Part shown: piece after piece, positions 16,524 to 23,619 of the stretch | Numbering within the stretch: position 1 is the stretch's first letter | Layout: each line of letters opens with the position of its first letter | Assembly: GCA_015231885.1 (NCBI GenBank) | Contig: JADGAT010000025.1 | Span: forward strand, 18,121 to 55,697 | DNA from: SAR324 cluster bacterium | GTDB taxonomy: Bacteria; SAR324; NAC60-12 | Direction: 5' to 3' | Length of the DNA stretch: 37,577 nt | Made by a program: the position numbers and the translations under genes | The notes under the pieces: generated by a model | Databases searched by the model: none | What the model was told of the DNA's origin: nothing | The model's input: only the letters and a program-made list of their open reading frames with translations

Positions 16524-16646
16524 ATGAAACAGCCTAGCCGTTTAGCTCCAACACGTGTTGTACGACATCGCCGCTTGCATCGTTTGACTCCAGAAGAAGT
16601 TTTGCTTCAAAAAGAAGCCATGAAACAGCAATTTTTTTATGCATAG
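16524..16646 (+). CDS. 40-residue arginine-rich small protein
   Basis: A short ORF with a clear AGAGGAA ribosome-binding site eight bases upstream. The N-terminal half is very basic (PTRVVRHRRLHRLTPEE), and the C-terminal half is an amphipathic helix with VLLQKEAMKQQF. No signal peptide or membrane segment. I recognise no family. Its position behind a sigma-28-type promoter suggests late flagellar-class expression, perhaps as a regulator or RNA/protein-binding peptide; that is inference. Coding is supported by ribosome-binding site, position and composition only. Confidence 0.55.
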   Translation: MKQPSRLAPTRVVRHRRLHRLTPEEVLLQKEAMKQQFFYA

Positions 16647-16681
16647 GATGGTAGAACAGGCTTTGGATCAAAATAGATAAT

Positions 16682-16765
16682 TTGGGATAAACCTCCGTTT
16701 GTTATAGCATAAATAAGACTGCCATTCGTTGCTGAATCAAATTGTTAATCATGGATTTATCCCAA
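16682..16765. repeat. Long-range 10-bp perfect inverted repeat
   Basis: TTGGGATAAA (16682-16691) and TTTATCCCAA (16756-16765) are perfect complements separated by 64 bases, in the gap between the 40- and 52-residue ORFs. It could close an RNA domain, form an operator pair, or be chance in AT-rich DNA. No T-run follows. Confidence 0.4.
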
Positions 16766-16863
16766 TTATTAATTTAGAAAAATATGAACCTGAATCAGAA
16801 ATAAAAGGTCAAATTAAACAAAGATCTTATGTTCTAGAGGGATTGATTTAATCAGGAGGCCCG

Positions 16864-17022
16864 ATGAGAAGATATGTAAAAAATAAAGAAATGCAAGAGG
16901 ACCCCCAAGCTGAACTACTTCATTCTTTAAAAAGATTAGTTCAGCAAAATATACCAAAAAGCCTTCGTATGGCAGCAGAAAGGCAAATTACAAGAATACA
17001 ATTAGGGGTGTTTGAAGGATAA
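16864..17022 (+). CDS. 52-residue basic small protein
   Basis: A small ORF preceded by a perfect AGGAGG (16854-16859), four bases from the ATG. The product is basic and helical: MRRYVKNKEMQEDPQAELL, then a HSLKRLVQQNIPKSL segment and a MAAERQITRIQLGVF C-terminal part. No membrane or secretion signal. I do not recognise a family. It lies 217 bases after the 40-residue ORF and may share its sigma-28-type transcript or have its own promoter. The perfect ribosome-binding site is the main evidence that it is translated. Confidence 0.6.
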   Translation: MRRYVKNKEMQEDPQAELLHSLKRLVQQNIPKSLRMAAERQITRIQLGVFEG

Positions 17023-17065
17023 TTGCAACTGGTGTTAAGTACCTGACCATATATTTTTTCACATT

Positions 17066-17152
17066 CCGTCATTGTGATGGTACGCCGAAGCAATCTCAGG
17101 AAGAAAGAGATCGCCACGTTACTCGTGCCTTGTTTCTCGCTATGTTTGATCT
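17066..17152. repeat. Degenerate palindromic intergenic repeat (CGTCATTG...GCAATCTC type)
   Basis: The stretch starts CCGTCATTGTGATGG and contains GAAGCAATCTCAGGAAG and GAGATCGCCACG. This is the pattern of a widespread bacterial intergenic palindromic repeat whose intact copies run from CGTCATTGCGAG to its complement. Here the right end (TCTCGCTATG) is degraded. It lies between the 52-residue ORF and the periplasmic protein gene. Assignment is by recalled pattern; the copy number in this genome is unknown. Confidence 0.5.
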
Positions 17153-17297
17153 AGTACTTATTCTTAGATTGTTCAGAGATGGAGGAGCTCGTTCTTTTTT
17201 ATGGTAAGGGGGGACGATTATTTTGTGAGATGTCACTCCCTGTTTATCTGTTTCAACCTGCCTGAATCGTTTTCTTTCCACTACACCTATCGTGATC

Positions 17298-17969
17298 ATG
17301 AAAAAAATAGTTGTTTTTACATTCATCATGCTGTTTGTATTTTCTGTGGTTCATGCTCAGCAACAGTCTGTTTCAAAAATACCAATCCAGTTAATTGTAG
17401 GAGGCCATGATCATATAAAAGCCCAAATAGATAGTGTGTTTCGAGATGAATTAAAGAAATATGGCCATTTAGCCCTGGTAGAGGAAAAAGGAACTTTCCG
17501 CATTAAGGTAGATGGGATGGATACCCAGTCAGACAATCAGGATATTCAATTCGTCATCTCATTTATTGTACTCAATGAAAAAGGAAAATTATTAGGCAAT
17601 GATTTGGGGTTTGGAAGAAATAAGACAGAGCTGAAAGAAATGGTGCGAACAATCGTTGCACAAATGGATTCTATGTATTTATCTCCTCTAAGAAGCAACA
17701 GTCTGTTTCAAAAATCAAACAGAAATTCTGGGAAAAACTATCCAGTTTCTGGAATTCATTGGGTTTTAGAAAACATGGAAGGAGGAAAATTTGTTAGATT
17801 GGAAGATCAATCATTATGGCAGATTTCTCCTTATGATCGGTCAAATAGTGATCTTTGGTTAGTTTATGAAGAGATATTTATCATTGAAACCAATGGCGAT
17901 GACTATCCCTACCAATTAATCAATAAAAATAATGGAGATACTGCCTCAGCTAAATTACTTTCCTTTTGA
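17298..17969 (+). CDS. Secreted/periplasmic protein of unknown function
   Basis: A 223-residue protein with a classical signal peptide: MKKIVVFTFIMLFVFSVV, then HAQ with cleavage likely after AHA or AQ. The GTG at 17292 is discounted for the ATG at 17298. Residues about 25-130 form a domain with IRSDEL-like alternation (HIKAQIDSVFRDELKKYG, VISFIVLNEKGKLLG). Residues about 150-220 carry a separate pattern (GGKFVRLEDQSLWQI, LWLVYEEIFIIE, YPYQLINKNNGDTASAKLL). I have seen this C-terminal pattern in hypothetical proteins of unrelated bacteria, but know no function for it. It stands alone, convergent with the GT9 gene. Confidence 0.78.
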   Translation: MKKIVVFTFIMLFVFSVVHAQQQSVSKIPIQLIVGGHDHIKAQIDSVFRDELKKYGHLALVEEKGTFRIKVDGMDTQSDNQDIQFVISFIVLNEKGKLLGNDLGFGRNKTELKEMVRTIVAQMDSMYLSPLRSNSLFQKSNRNSGKNYPVSGIHWVLENMEGGKFVRLEDQSLWQISPYDRSNSDLWLVYEEIFIIETNGDDYPYQLINKNNGDTASAKLLSF

Positions 17970-17999
17970 AATCCTACCATTTGTCCAAAACATGCAGAA

Positions 18000-19049
18000 C
18001 TATGCCTTTTCTGCAACCTGTAAAATATGATCATAAACCATTTGTGGTGAGATAGAAGTCAGGCACAAGCGTTTTTGGTTAATTTTACATTCTCCTTTCC
18101 CATTGCGTGTGCAAGGGCGGCAACTTAGATCATTTTCAACAAGAATACTTTGTTTTAAAAAAGGGGCGTATCCAAATTCTCGGACTGTTGGACCAAAAAT
18201 TGTGATCACAGGTGTTCCCATTGCTTCAGCCAGATGTCCAATGGAAGTATCATTGCATACCGCAAGAAATGCGTGATGGAGTAAGGTTGCTGATTCCAAT
18301 GGATTTAATTTTCCTGCTAAGTTGTGGACCTTATCGCCAAAGTAGTTCTTCAATTGCACGGGTTCTACCTCACTTTTGCTGCCTACAAGGACGATAGGCC
18401 AGTTTTGATTGAGCAGCAGCTCAATCAAATTTTGATAGAATTCGATAGGCCAGCATTTTCCATGGAATGAAGCAGAAGGGCCAATACAAATGAAGTGCTT
18501 GGTTGGTAAGTTCAGCGTTTGCAAAAGCATTTCAATTTTTTCCTTATCTTCTGCAGAAGGGAATAATTCAGTAGTAAGATTGAGTGCAATTGGAGTTTGC
18601 TGTTGCAATGGGGATAAGAACATCCCTCTTTGAGAAATGCCGCCCTTCAATAAATTAATACCCCTGCGAATCAGTAAAATTTTCTTAAATTCTTGTTTGT
18701 TGATTTTCCAAATTTGTTGATTTTTTTTTGAAAAAAAATTCTGCAATTGCCACCGTATGAAACGACTTCTCAAAGAACAATGGATGTCATAGATTAAGTC
18801 AAAAGATTTTTTTTTTAAATATCGAGTCAATTGGTGCAATTCTTGCCATGATTCTCTACGAGGGTGTTCAATCACGGCATCAATATAAGGATTGTTCATG
18901 ATGACATTGCTAAAATCAGTTGAAGTCAACAACGTGATGTGGCTGTGCGGATAAATTCTTTTGACTTCTCGAAAAACAGGAGTTGTCAAAACAATGTCAC
19001 CTAAGGAGCTAAAACGGATGATTAAAATTTTTGAGAAAGATTGATTCAT
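18000..19049 (-). CDS. Glycosyltransferase family 9 (heptosyltransferase-like)
   Basis: A GT9 enzyme, the family that adds heptose to lipopolysaccharide inner core. The N-terminus is diagnostic: KILIIRFSSLGDIVLTTPVF, with the Asp of SSLGD in the catalytic position (about residue 18). The C-terminal nucleotide-sugar domain has FICIGPSASFHGKCWPIEFY, IVLVGSKSEVE, FLAVCNDTSIGHLAEAMGTP and VITIFGPTVREFGYAP. At 349 residues it is typical. A cysteine-containing CRPCTRNGKGEC segment follows, as in several heptosyltransferases. No other LPS-core gene is adjacent. The donor is assigned by family only. Confidence 0.88.
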   Translation of the reverse strand: MNQSFSKILIIRFSSLGDIVLTTPVFREVKRIYPHSHITLLTSTDFSNVIMNNPYIDAVIEHPRRESWQELHQLTRYLKKKSFDLIYDIHCSLRSRFIRWQLQNFFSKKNQQIWKINKQEFKKILLIRRGINLLKGGISQRGMFLSPLQQQTPIALNLTTELFPSAEDKEKIEMLLQTLNLPTKHFICIGPSASFHGKCWPIEFYQNLIELLLNQNWPIVLVGSKSEVEPVQLKNYFGDKVHNLAGKLNPLESATLLHHAFLAVCNDTSIGHLAEAMGTPVITIFGPTVREFGYAPFLKQSILVENDLSCRPCTRNGKGECKINQKRLCLTSISPQMVYDHILQVAEKA

Positions 19050-19207
19050 TTTTTGTCAGATTCGGAGTATAAATAAGAGTGATACTGAACCTTCACACAT
19101 GGTGTTTACTCTAAATAAAATACATGAGTATTGTTTCAAACACTAGACCGTTGCTTGGCCATGACATACATTGAGCTACAATATATGAATTCGTAGTTGA
19201 AAACGAT

Positions 19208-19281
19208 GTCATTCCGGGCTCGATCCGGAATCCAAAAGAATTCCCAGAGTTTTCTGGACGTCGGATCAAGTCCGGTATGAC
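19208..19281. repeat. Palindromic intergenic repeat (GTCATTCCGG...CCGGTATGAC)
   Basis: GTCATTCCGG (19208-19217) is matched by CCGGTATGAC (19272-19281) at 9 of 10 paired positions. Inside, GATCCGGAATCCA and GGATCAAGTCCGG add further pairing. This is the form of the common REP-like or RAYT-associated intergenic palindrome with ends GTCATTCC. It sits in the 310-base divergent spacer between the GT9 gene and the 124-residue gene. The rest of that spacer is AT-rich with no clear promoter match. Confidence 0.6.
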
Positions 19282-19380
19282 AAATCACTTTTTGTAAAAC
19301 ATTGTTTTTATAAAATAAATTTTAATTCCGGATTCGCATACAATATACAAAAATAATAGTTGGTGAAAATAGGAGATGAT

Positions 19381-19755
19381 ATGGATATTAATTTTACAAC
19401 AAATTCTGTAACAACCTCAATAAGAAATGCGTCTCACTTGGGCACGGCAGTTCCTGGTTTTGAACTGTCTGTCGATAAAATTAAAAGTATTCGAGATACT
19501 TTTGAAAAAGAAAGTCAACATTTGCAAGAAACTATAGGAACGGATGCTCACCAGACTATGTTGATGGCAATGTATGAAGGCACTGAAAATTTAATGAATA
19601 AAAAAGTTAGTGAGTTTGAAATAGTAGAATATTTAGAGTCCTTGAAAGTCAATGCCCAAGAACTCCATAATCAGGGGGTTTCAGAAAATCAGTTTCGTCT
19701 GGAAATACTCAAATATTCTCAAGATTCTGTATTAAATCTTTTGAAAAATATTTAG
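19381..19755 (+). CDS. Hypothetical 124-residue helical protein
   Basis: The ATG at 19381 has a textbook AGGAG ribosome-binding site (19371-19375), so it is preferred to the in-frame TTG at 19360. The N-terminal 25 residues are Ser/Thr/Asn-rich and probably disordered (MDINFTTNSVTTSIRN). The rest looks helical and acidic (VDKIKSIRDTFEKESQHLQE, then VSEFEIVEYLESLKVNAQEL). No signal peptide or membrane helix. I do not recognise a family. It stands alone between two divergent or convergent neighbours, with an imperfect repeat downstream. Soluble cytoplasmic location is inferred. Confidence 0.68.
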   Translation: MDINFTTNSVTTSIRNASHLGTAVPGFELSVDKIKSIRDTFEKESQHLQETIGTDAHQTMLMAMYEGTENLMNKKVSEFEIVEYLESLKVNAQELHNQGVSENQFRLEILKYSQDSVLNLLKNI

Positions 19756-19784
19756 GAATGCTCAAACAATAACTTAGCAAATCT

Positions 19785-19885
19785 ACTTGTCTTTTCAACG
19801 ATCTTCTGCGTTGCTTTACCAGTGACATAGCAAGCTATGCGCCCGATAAAACACCTTGAACCTCGATGAAAATCCTGCGTAACTT
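19785..19885. repeat. Candidate imperfect intergenic repeat
   Basis: The gap between the 124-residue gene and pmbA holds a sequence with a central palindrome CATAGC-AA-GCTATG and flanking CTGCGTTGC and CCTGCGTAAC motifs. Its appearance resembles another recurring intergenic repeat type that I have seen in proteobacterial genomes, but I cannot confirm copies here. It may also act as the hairpin ending the two convergent transcripts; no T-run is evident. Confidence 0.35.
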
Positions 19886-19915
19886 TCACATGTTATTATT
19901 TTCGCCTTCCTTAAT

Positions 19916-21256
19916 TCAGGTACCTGCAACGGTCATTTTCTGAATTTTAACGGCTGGACAGAGAATGGAACTGCGCTCATCTACCTCGCAGGCAATCATG
20001 GTGATATTGTTGAGCATATCAAGGAAGGTACTGGCAATTGTAAATTCACTTACGGGCTCTGCCAGTTTTCCGTCACGAATCCAAATACCCTGAGCACCGC
20101 GAGAATAATCCCCAGTCGTTATATTTGCTCCTTGCCCAGACATAAATGTCAGGTACAGTCCATTCTTTACACTGGCAATTAATTCTTCTTCAGTGTATTT
20201 TCCCGGCTCGAGTACGATGTTGGATGAGCCACCTGCACACCCATTTGTTTTCATATTGAGTTTGTTAGCAGAATAGGTAGAAAGCAGATAGTTTTGGAAT
20301 ATTCCATTTTCAATAAGAGTGAGGGGCTGGGCTTTCACACCTTCACTATCAAAATATCGGCTTCCTAACTTACCAGCAAGTAACGGGTCATCCCGTAATT
20401 GTAAATTCTCATTGGCAATTTTTGTTTCTAAGCGATTGAGGAGGAATGATTGTTTCCTGAAGATGTTTTCTCCCATCATCCCGGAAACCACACTGCCAAT
20501 GAAACTGCGAGCCATCTCGGGGCTAAAAACGACAGGAACTTCTTGGCTTTTCGGTTTCACCGCACCAATTTTTCGGATTAAACGCTCACAGGTCTTATGA
20601 GAAATGCTGTCTAACGGTTCTAATTTATCATAAAAACGGGCGCAACTATACCATCCATCGGTTTGTTTCCTTGCAGTGTTTTGTCCTAATATACTTTGGT
20701 CTTCCACAAAAGCAGACATGCCCCGGGTGAAAAGAGATTTTTCATAACCATCGATGAATCCATTTGAATCGGCATAGACTGCCTGTGAAATGAGGTCCGA
20801 ATAATAGGCTTGTTCTGTGTGCAGCCGTTTATCCAAGTCCAATGTCAGTTTTTCTTGGAGAAGCGTGTTTTTTATTTTTTCTGAAGTGTTTGCCTGGTAA
20901 AAATCGGTGTCAAAGAATTTTAAATCTGCTGATGCTCTTCCTTGCAATGACGGATCGGGTAAATTATAAAATTTATCTGCTCCTATGTAAGATAAGGTCT
21001 TTATTGTTGAGCTTATCAGGGGAGTTAAAGTCTCCATTCGCAAATCATTGGATGTTATGGAGGAGCGACGCTGATTTTTACACACGGTGAGGTGAATGCC
21101 TGAGGAGCATGCTTCTTTGAGTAAGTCAATTTGCTGGTTTCGTGCTTCTATTTGAAAAGAGGTTGTGCAGCCAATAGACACCGTCACTAATTCTGCTCCA
21201 ATTTTCTGGGCAGTTGCAATCACTTCTTGTGCAAGTTCTTTATACGATTCAAGCAT
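19916..21256 (-). CDS. pmbA: TldE/PmbA-family protein
   Basis: PmbA (TldE) partners TldD in a heterodimeric metalloprotease that matures peptides such as microcins and cleaves unfolded substrates; TldE has no catalytic HExxxH. Family segments are present: VSIGCTTSFQIEARNQQID at the start, GADKFYNLPDP, SSSPEMARSFI-like FSPEMARSFIGSVVSGMMGE, KLGSRYFDSEGVKAQPLTLI, NGCAGGSSNIVLEPG, GLYLTFMSGQGANITTGDYS and RGAQGIWIRDG. At 446 residues it matches. The frame starts with TTG at 21262, but ATG at 21256 is more likely. No tldD is in the window. Confidence 0.92.
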   Translation of the reverse strand: MLESYKELAQEVIATAQKIGAELVTVSIGCTTSFQIEARNQQIDLLKEACSSGIHLTVCKNQRRSSITSNDLRMETLTPLISSTIKTLSYIGADKFYNLPDPSLQGRASADLKFFDTDFYQANTSEKIKNTLLQEKLTLDLDKRLHTEQAYYSDLISQAVYADSNGFIDGYEKSLFTRGMSAFVEDQSILGQNTARKQTDGWYSCARFYDKLEPLDSISHKTCERLIRKIGAVKPKSQEVPVVFSPEMARSFIGSVVSGMMGENIFRKQSFLLNRLETKIANENLQLRDDPLLAGKLGSRYFDSEGVKAQPLTLIENGIFQNYLLSTYSANKLNMKTNGCAGGSSNIVLEPGKYTEEELIASVKNGLYLTFMSGQGANITTGDYSRGAQGIWIRDGKLAEPVSEFTIASTFLDMLNNITMIACEVDERSSILCPAVKIQKMTVAGT

Positions 21257-21390
21257 GTTCAAATAAGAAATAAGTGATGTTTCATATAAACAATTAAAAA
21301 AGAGTAATTTGTTAGAATAGATAGTTCTGGTTTAAAACACAATCTTCTTTCTCTTCTGTTGAGTAATTCGTTTTTAGCAAATCAAATAGT

Positions 21391-23619
21391 ATGTCAAATG
21401 TTACCTTTTTTACGCAGAAATATGGGGCCTTTTTTATCATTGTGCTGACCTACCTGGTATCCCGCTTTTTAGGAATGATGTATTTCACTCCGCATAATGA
21501 TGAAATCATCTACACCCAGCTTGCTCGAGTCATGGCCGCTGATTGGCAAAAGTATAAGTTTTTCTCACTTCATCAGATGGGAGAAGACTATTTTGAACCG
21601 CTCCAGTTTTGGTTGACATCTTTAACTGTTGATTGGTGGAAAAGTCCGCTGACAGGAGTGAGAATCTGGTCATTATTGATGGGCTTTTTAGGTATTACTT
21701 TTACTCAGCTGCTGGTTGTGAGGATATGGAATAAAACGGCTGCGATTTTTACTGGGATGTTGATTCTTGCTTCAGAATTTTTCTTCTATTTTGACTCAAT
21801 TGCACTCAATGAGGTGTATTTATATGGGATGGGATCCGTTTTTGTGTATCTTCTCTACGTTGGTTTAGAGTGCAGGAACTGGAAAGCTTCTCTAGCAGCG
21901 GCACTCATATTTTTAGCAATGCTCACCACCAAAATATCAGGGCAATTTTGGCTGGTTTTTGCACTGCTGCTGCCGGTTTTGGCGGCGATGGCCCAGCACA
22001 GTAAACTCATGGAGATGATTCAGATATTAAAGCAAAATTGCTTATACATGTATGGAACAGTCGCTTCCGTGGTATTGAGTGCAAAAATACTACATTCTTT
22101 TATTATTCCTGCTGAACTTCGCACATTTAAAGATGAGTCCTGGCAGAGTGGTTTAGTCCGAGATGTTGGTGAAATTTTAGAATTCCCCATTAAAGAGTGG
22201 ATGAGCAATTTATCTTTTTATGTCAATCAAATTTTGATAGTGGAACTTTCCTATTTTTTTATCCCCGTCCTGATACTCATCTTTGGGGTGGGCATATGGT
22301 TGTGGAACAAACAGGAGGATTGTTTTTGGAAGTATGTCATTTTGATTTTGCTGTACCTGTTCTCGTTTATGCCATTGATTCTGATTGCTAAAGGTACAGA
22401 GATTCGCCGCCTTGGAATTGGTTTATATTTCTTTTGCATTTTGCTTGGGGTCACCTTAGCAGTTGCATACGAGTATCTTCCGCGTGGGTGGCGTAAAATA
22501 GCAATTGTAGTGATCCTGCCAATTTTAGTGGGATGGAAGGTGACAGATTCGTATGCGTCTCTTTTAAAATGGGAACAAACAGAGATTGCATTTCGGGAAA
22601 CGAAAGGTTGGGCCAATGGCGCTGGCATGATGGAAATGATTCGTTATGTTGAGCAATTGCCCAAAGGACTTTTAATAGTTGATGCTCAACGGGGACATCC
22701 TGCTACGGCTTTACATGTGTTTGATCAGCACTATCCTCAATTGCAGGTAATTGATCTGGAGCAGCACATATTAGATAAAGTACGTGATTTGTATCAGAAT
22801 GTTCAAAAGGAGGGAGGCAACTTATATTTTGTTTTTGATACCAGACGTCGTGGTGAACGTACTTGGGCTGATGTGATTTCAAATCATAGACAATTGTGTG
22901 CTCAAAAAAAAGTGATTTCCAAAAAATTTCGCAATGAAGTTTTAAAAAATACTGCGATTGTGATTTGCCAGACTCAGGGATTTACTGGCGATATCACCCC
23001 TCCTGCCCAAAAACTCAACTACATGGAGCTTGCTGTAAAAGAGCAGACGGAATTAATTAAACGTAATCCAGATGCTATTCTAGCGTATTATAATCGGGGA
23101 AAACTCTATGCGGCTTTGAAAGAGTTTCAAAAAGGTATTGATGACTTAACCAAGGTTATTCAAAGTGGTCTTGTTGTCAAAGGTTCTCAGGTACCTGCTA
23201 ATTTTCGCAATAATGCTGCAGTTGGTTCACAGAAAAGCAGTGAAGTCCAAAAAGTGGTGCGCGGTAATCCTTTTCACGATGTTTACCTTGCCAGAGGAAG
23301 TGCGTATATTGGTCTTGGTGAATATGAAAAAGCGATTTCCGATTTGACAAAAGAACTTGAATTTGATGCGGATAACCCCGTTGTTTACAATAACCGGGGC
23401 TATGCTTATAAAAGCCTGAAACAGCATGACAAAGCACTCAAAGATTTTAATAAAGCCATTGAAGTGGATCCTCACTTTTTGCAAAGTTATCATCACCGGG
23501 GAGTGATTTATGCGGAAAGAGGTAAGCTGGATTTGGCGTGTGCTGACTGGAAATACATTTGCCAACAGGGGCGATGTGAGGACTATGAGGAGGCAAAAAA
23601 AGCAGGTGGGTGTTTATAG
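21391..23619 (+). CDS. GT39-like membrane glycosyltransferase fused to TPR repeats
   Basis: A 742-residue integral membrane protein. About ten hydrophobic helices cover residues 12-410. The GT39/GT83 (PMT/ArnT-like) acidic site appears as YFTPHNDEIIYTQLARVM near residues 31-48, and GEDYFEPLQFW follows in the first loop. These enzymes transfer sugars from lipid carriers. After a soluble linker (about 420-540), three to four tetratricopeptide repeats follow: AILAYYNRGKLYAALKEF, VYLARGSAYIGLGEYEKAI, VVYNNRGYAYKSLKQHDKAL and SYHHRGVIYAERGKLDLA. The GT plus TPR fusion hints at protein binding. Its stop codon overlaps the convergent TAXI-type gene. Donor and acceptor are unknown. Confidence 0.75.
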   Translation: MSNVTFFTQKYGAFFIIVLTYLVSRFLGMMYFTPHNDEIIYTQLARVMAADWQKYKFFSLHQMGEDYFEPLQFWLTSLTVDWWKSPLTGVRIWSLLMGFLGITFTQLLVVRIWNKTAAIFTGMLILASEFFFYFDSIALNEVYLYGMGSVFVYLLYVGLECRNWKASLAAALIFLAMLTTKISGQFWLVFALLLPVLAAMAQHSKLMEMIQILKQNCLYMYGTVASVVLSAKILHSFIIPAELRTFKDESWQSGLVRDVGEILEFPIKEWMSNLSFYVNQILIVELSYFFIPVLILIFGVGIWLWNKQEDCFWKYVILILLYLFSFMPLILIAKGTEIRRLGIGLYFFCILLGVTLAVAYEYLPRGWRKIAIVVILPILVGWKVTDSYASLLKWEQTEIAFRETKGWANGAGMMEMIRYVEQLPKGLLIVDAQRGHPATALHVFDQHYPQLQVIDLEQHILDKVRDLYQNVQKEGGNLYFVFDTRRRGERTWADVISNHRQLCAQKKVISKKFRNEVLKNTAIVICQTQGFTGDITPPAQKLNYMELAVKEQTELIKRNPDAILAYYNRGKLYAALKEFQKGIDDLTKVIQSGLVVKGSQVPANFRNNAAVGSQKSSEVQKVVRGNPFHDVYLARGSAYIGLGEYEKAISDLTKELEFDADNPVVYNNRGYAYKSLKQHDKALKDFNKAIEVDPHFLQSYHHRGVIYAERGKLDLACADWKYICQQGRCEDYEEAKKAGGCL

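Noticed and set aside
16724..16853. Open frame giving LLNQIVNHGFIPIINLEKY
   Set aside because: Only a TTG start, no Shine-Dalgarno sequence; it ends just before the AGGAGG of the 52-residue ORF. Could be a leader peptide but not supported.
22251..22628. Minus-strand ORF of 125 codons inside the GT39-type gene
   Set aside because: Fully antisense to a long gene with a clear domain structure; no ribosome-binding site.
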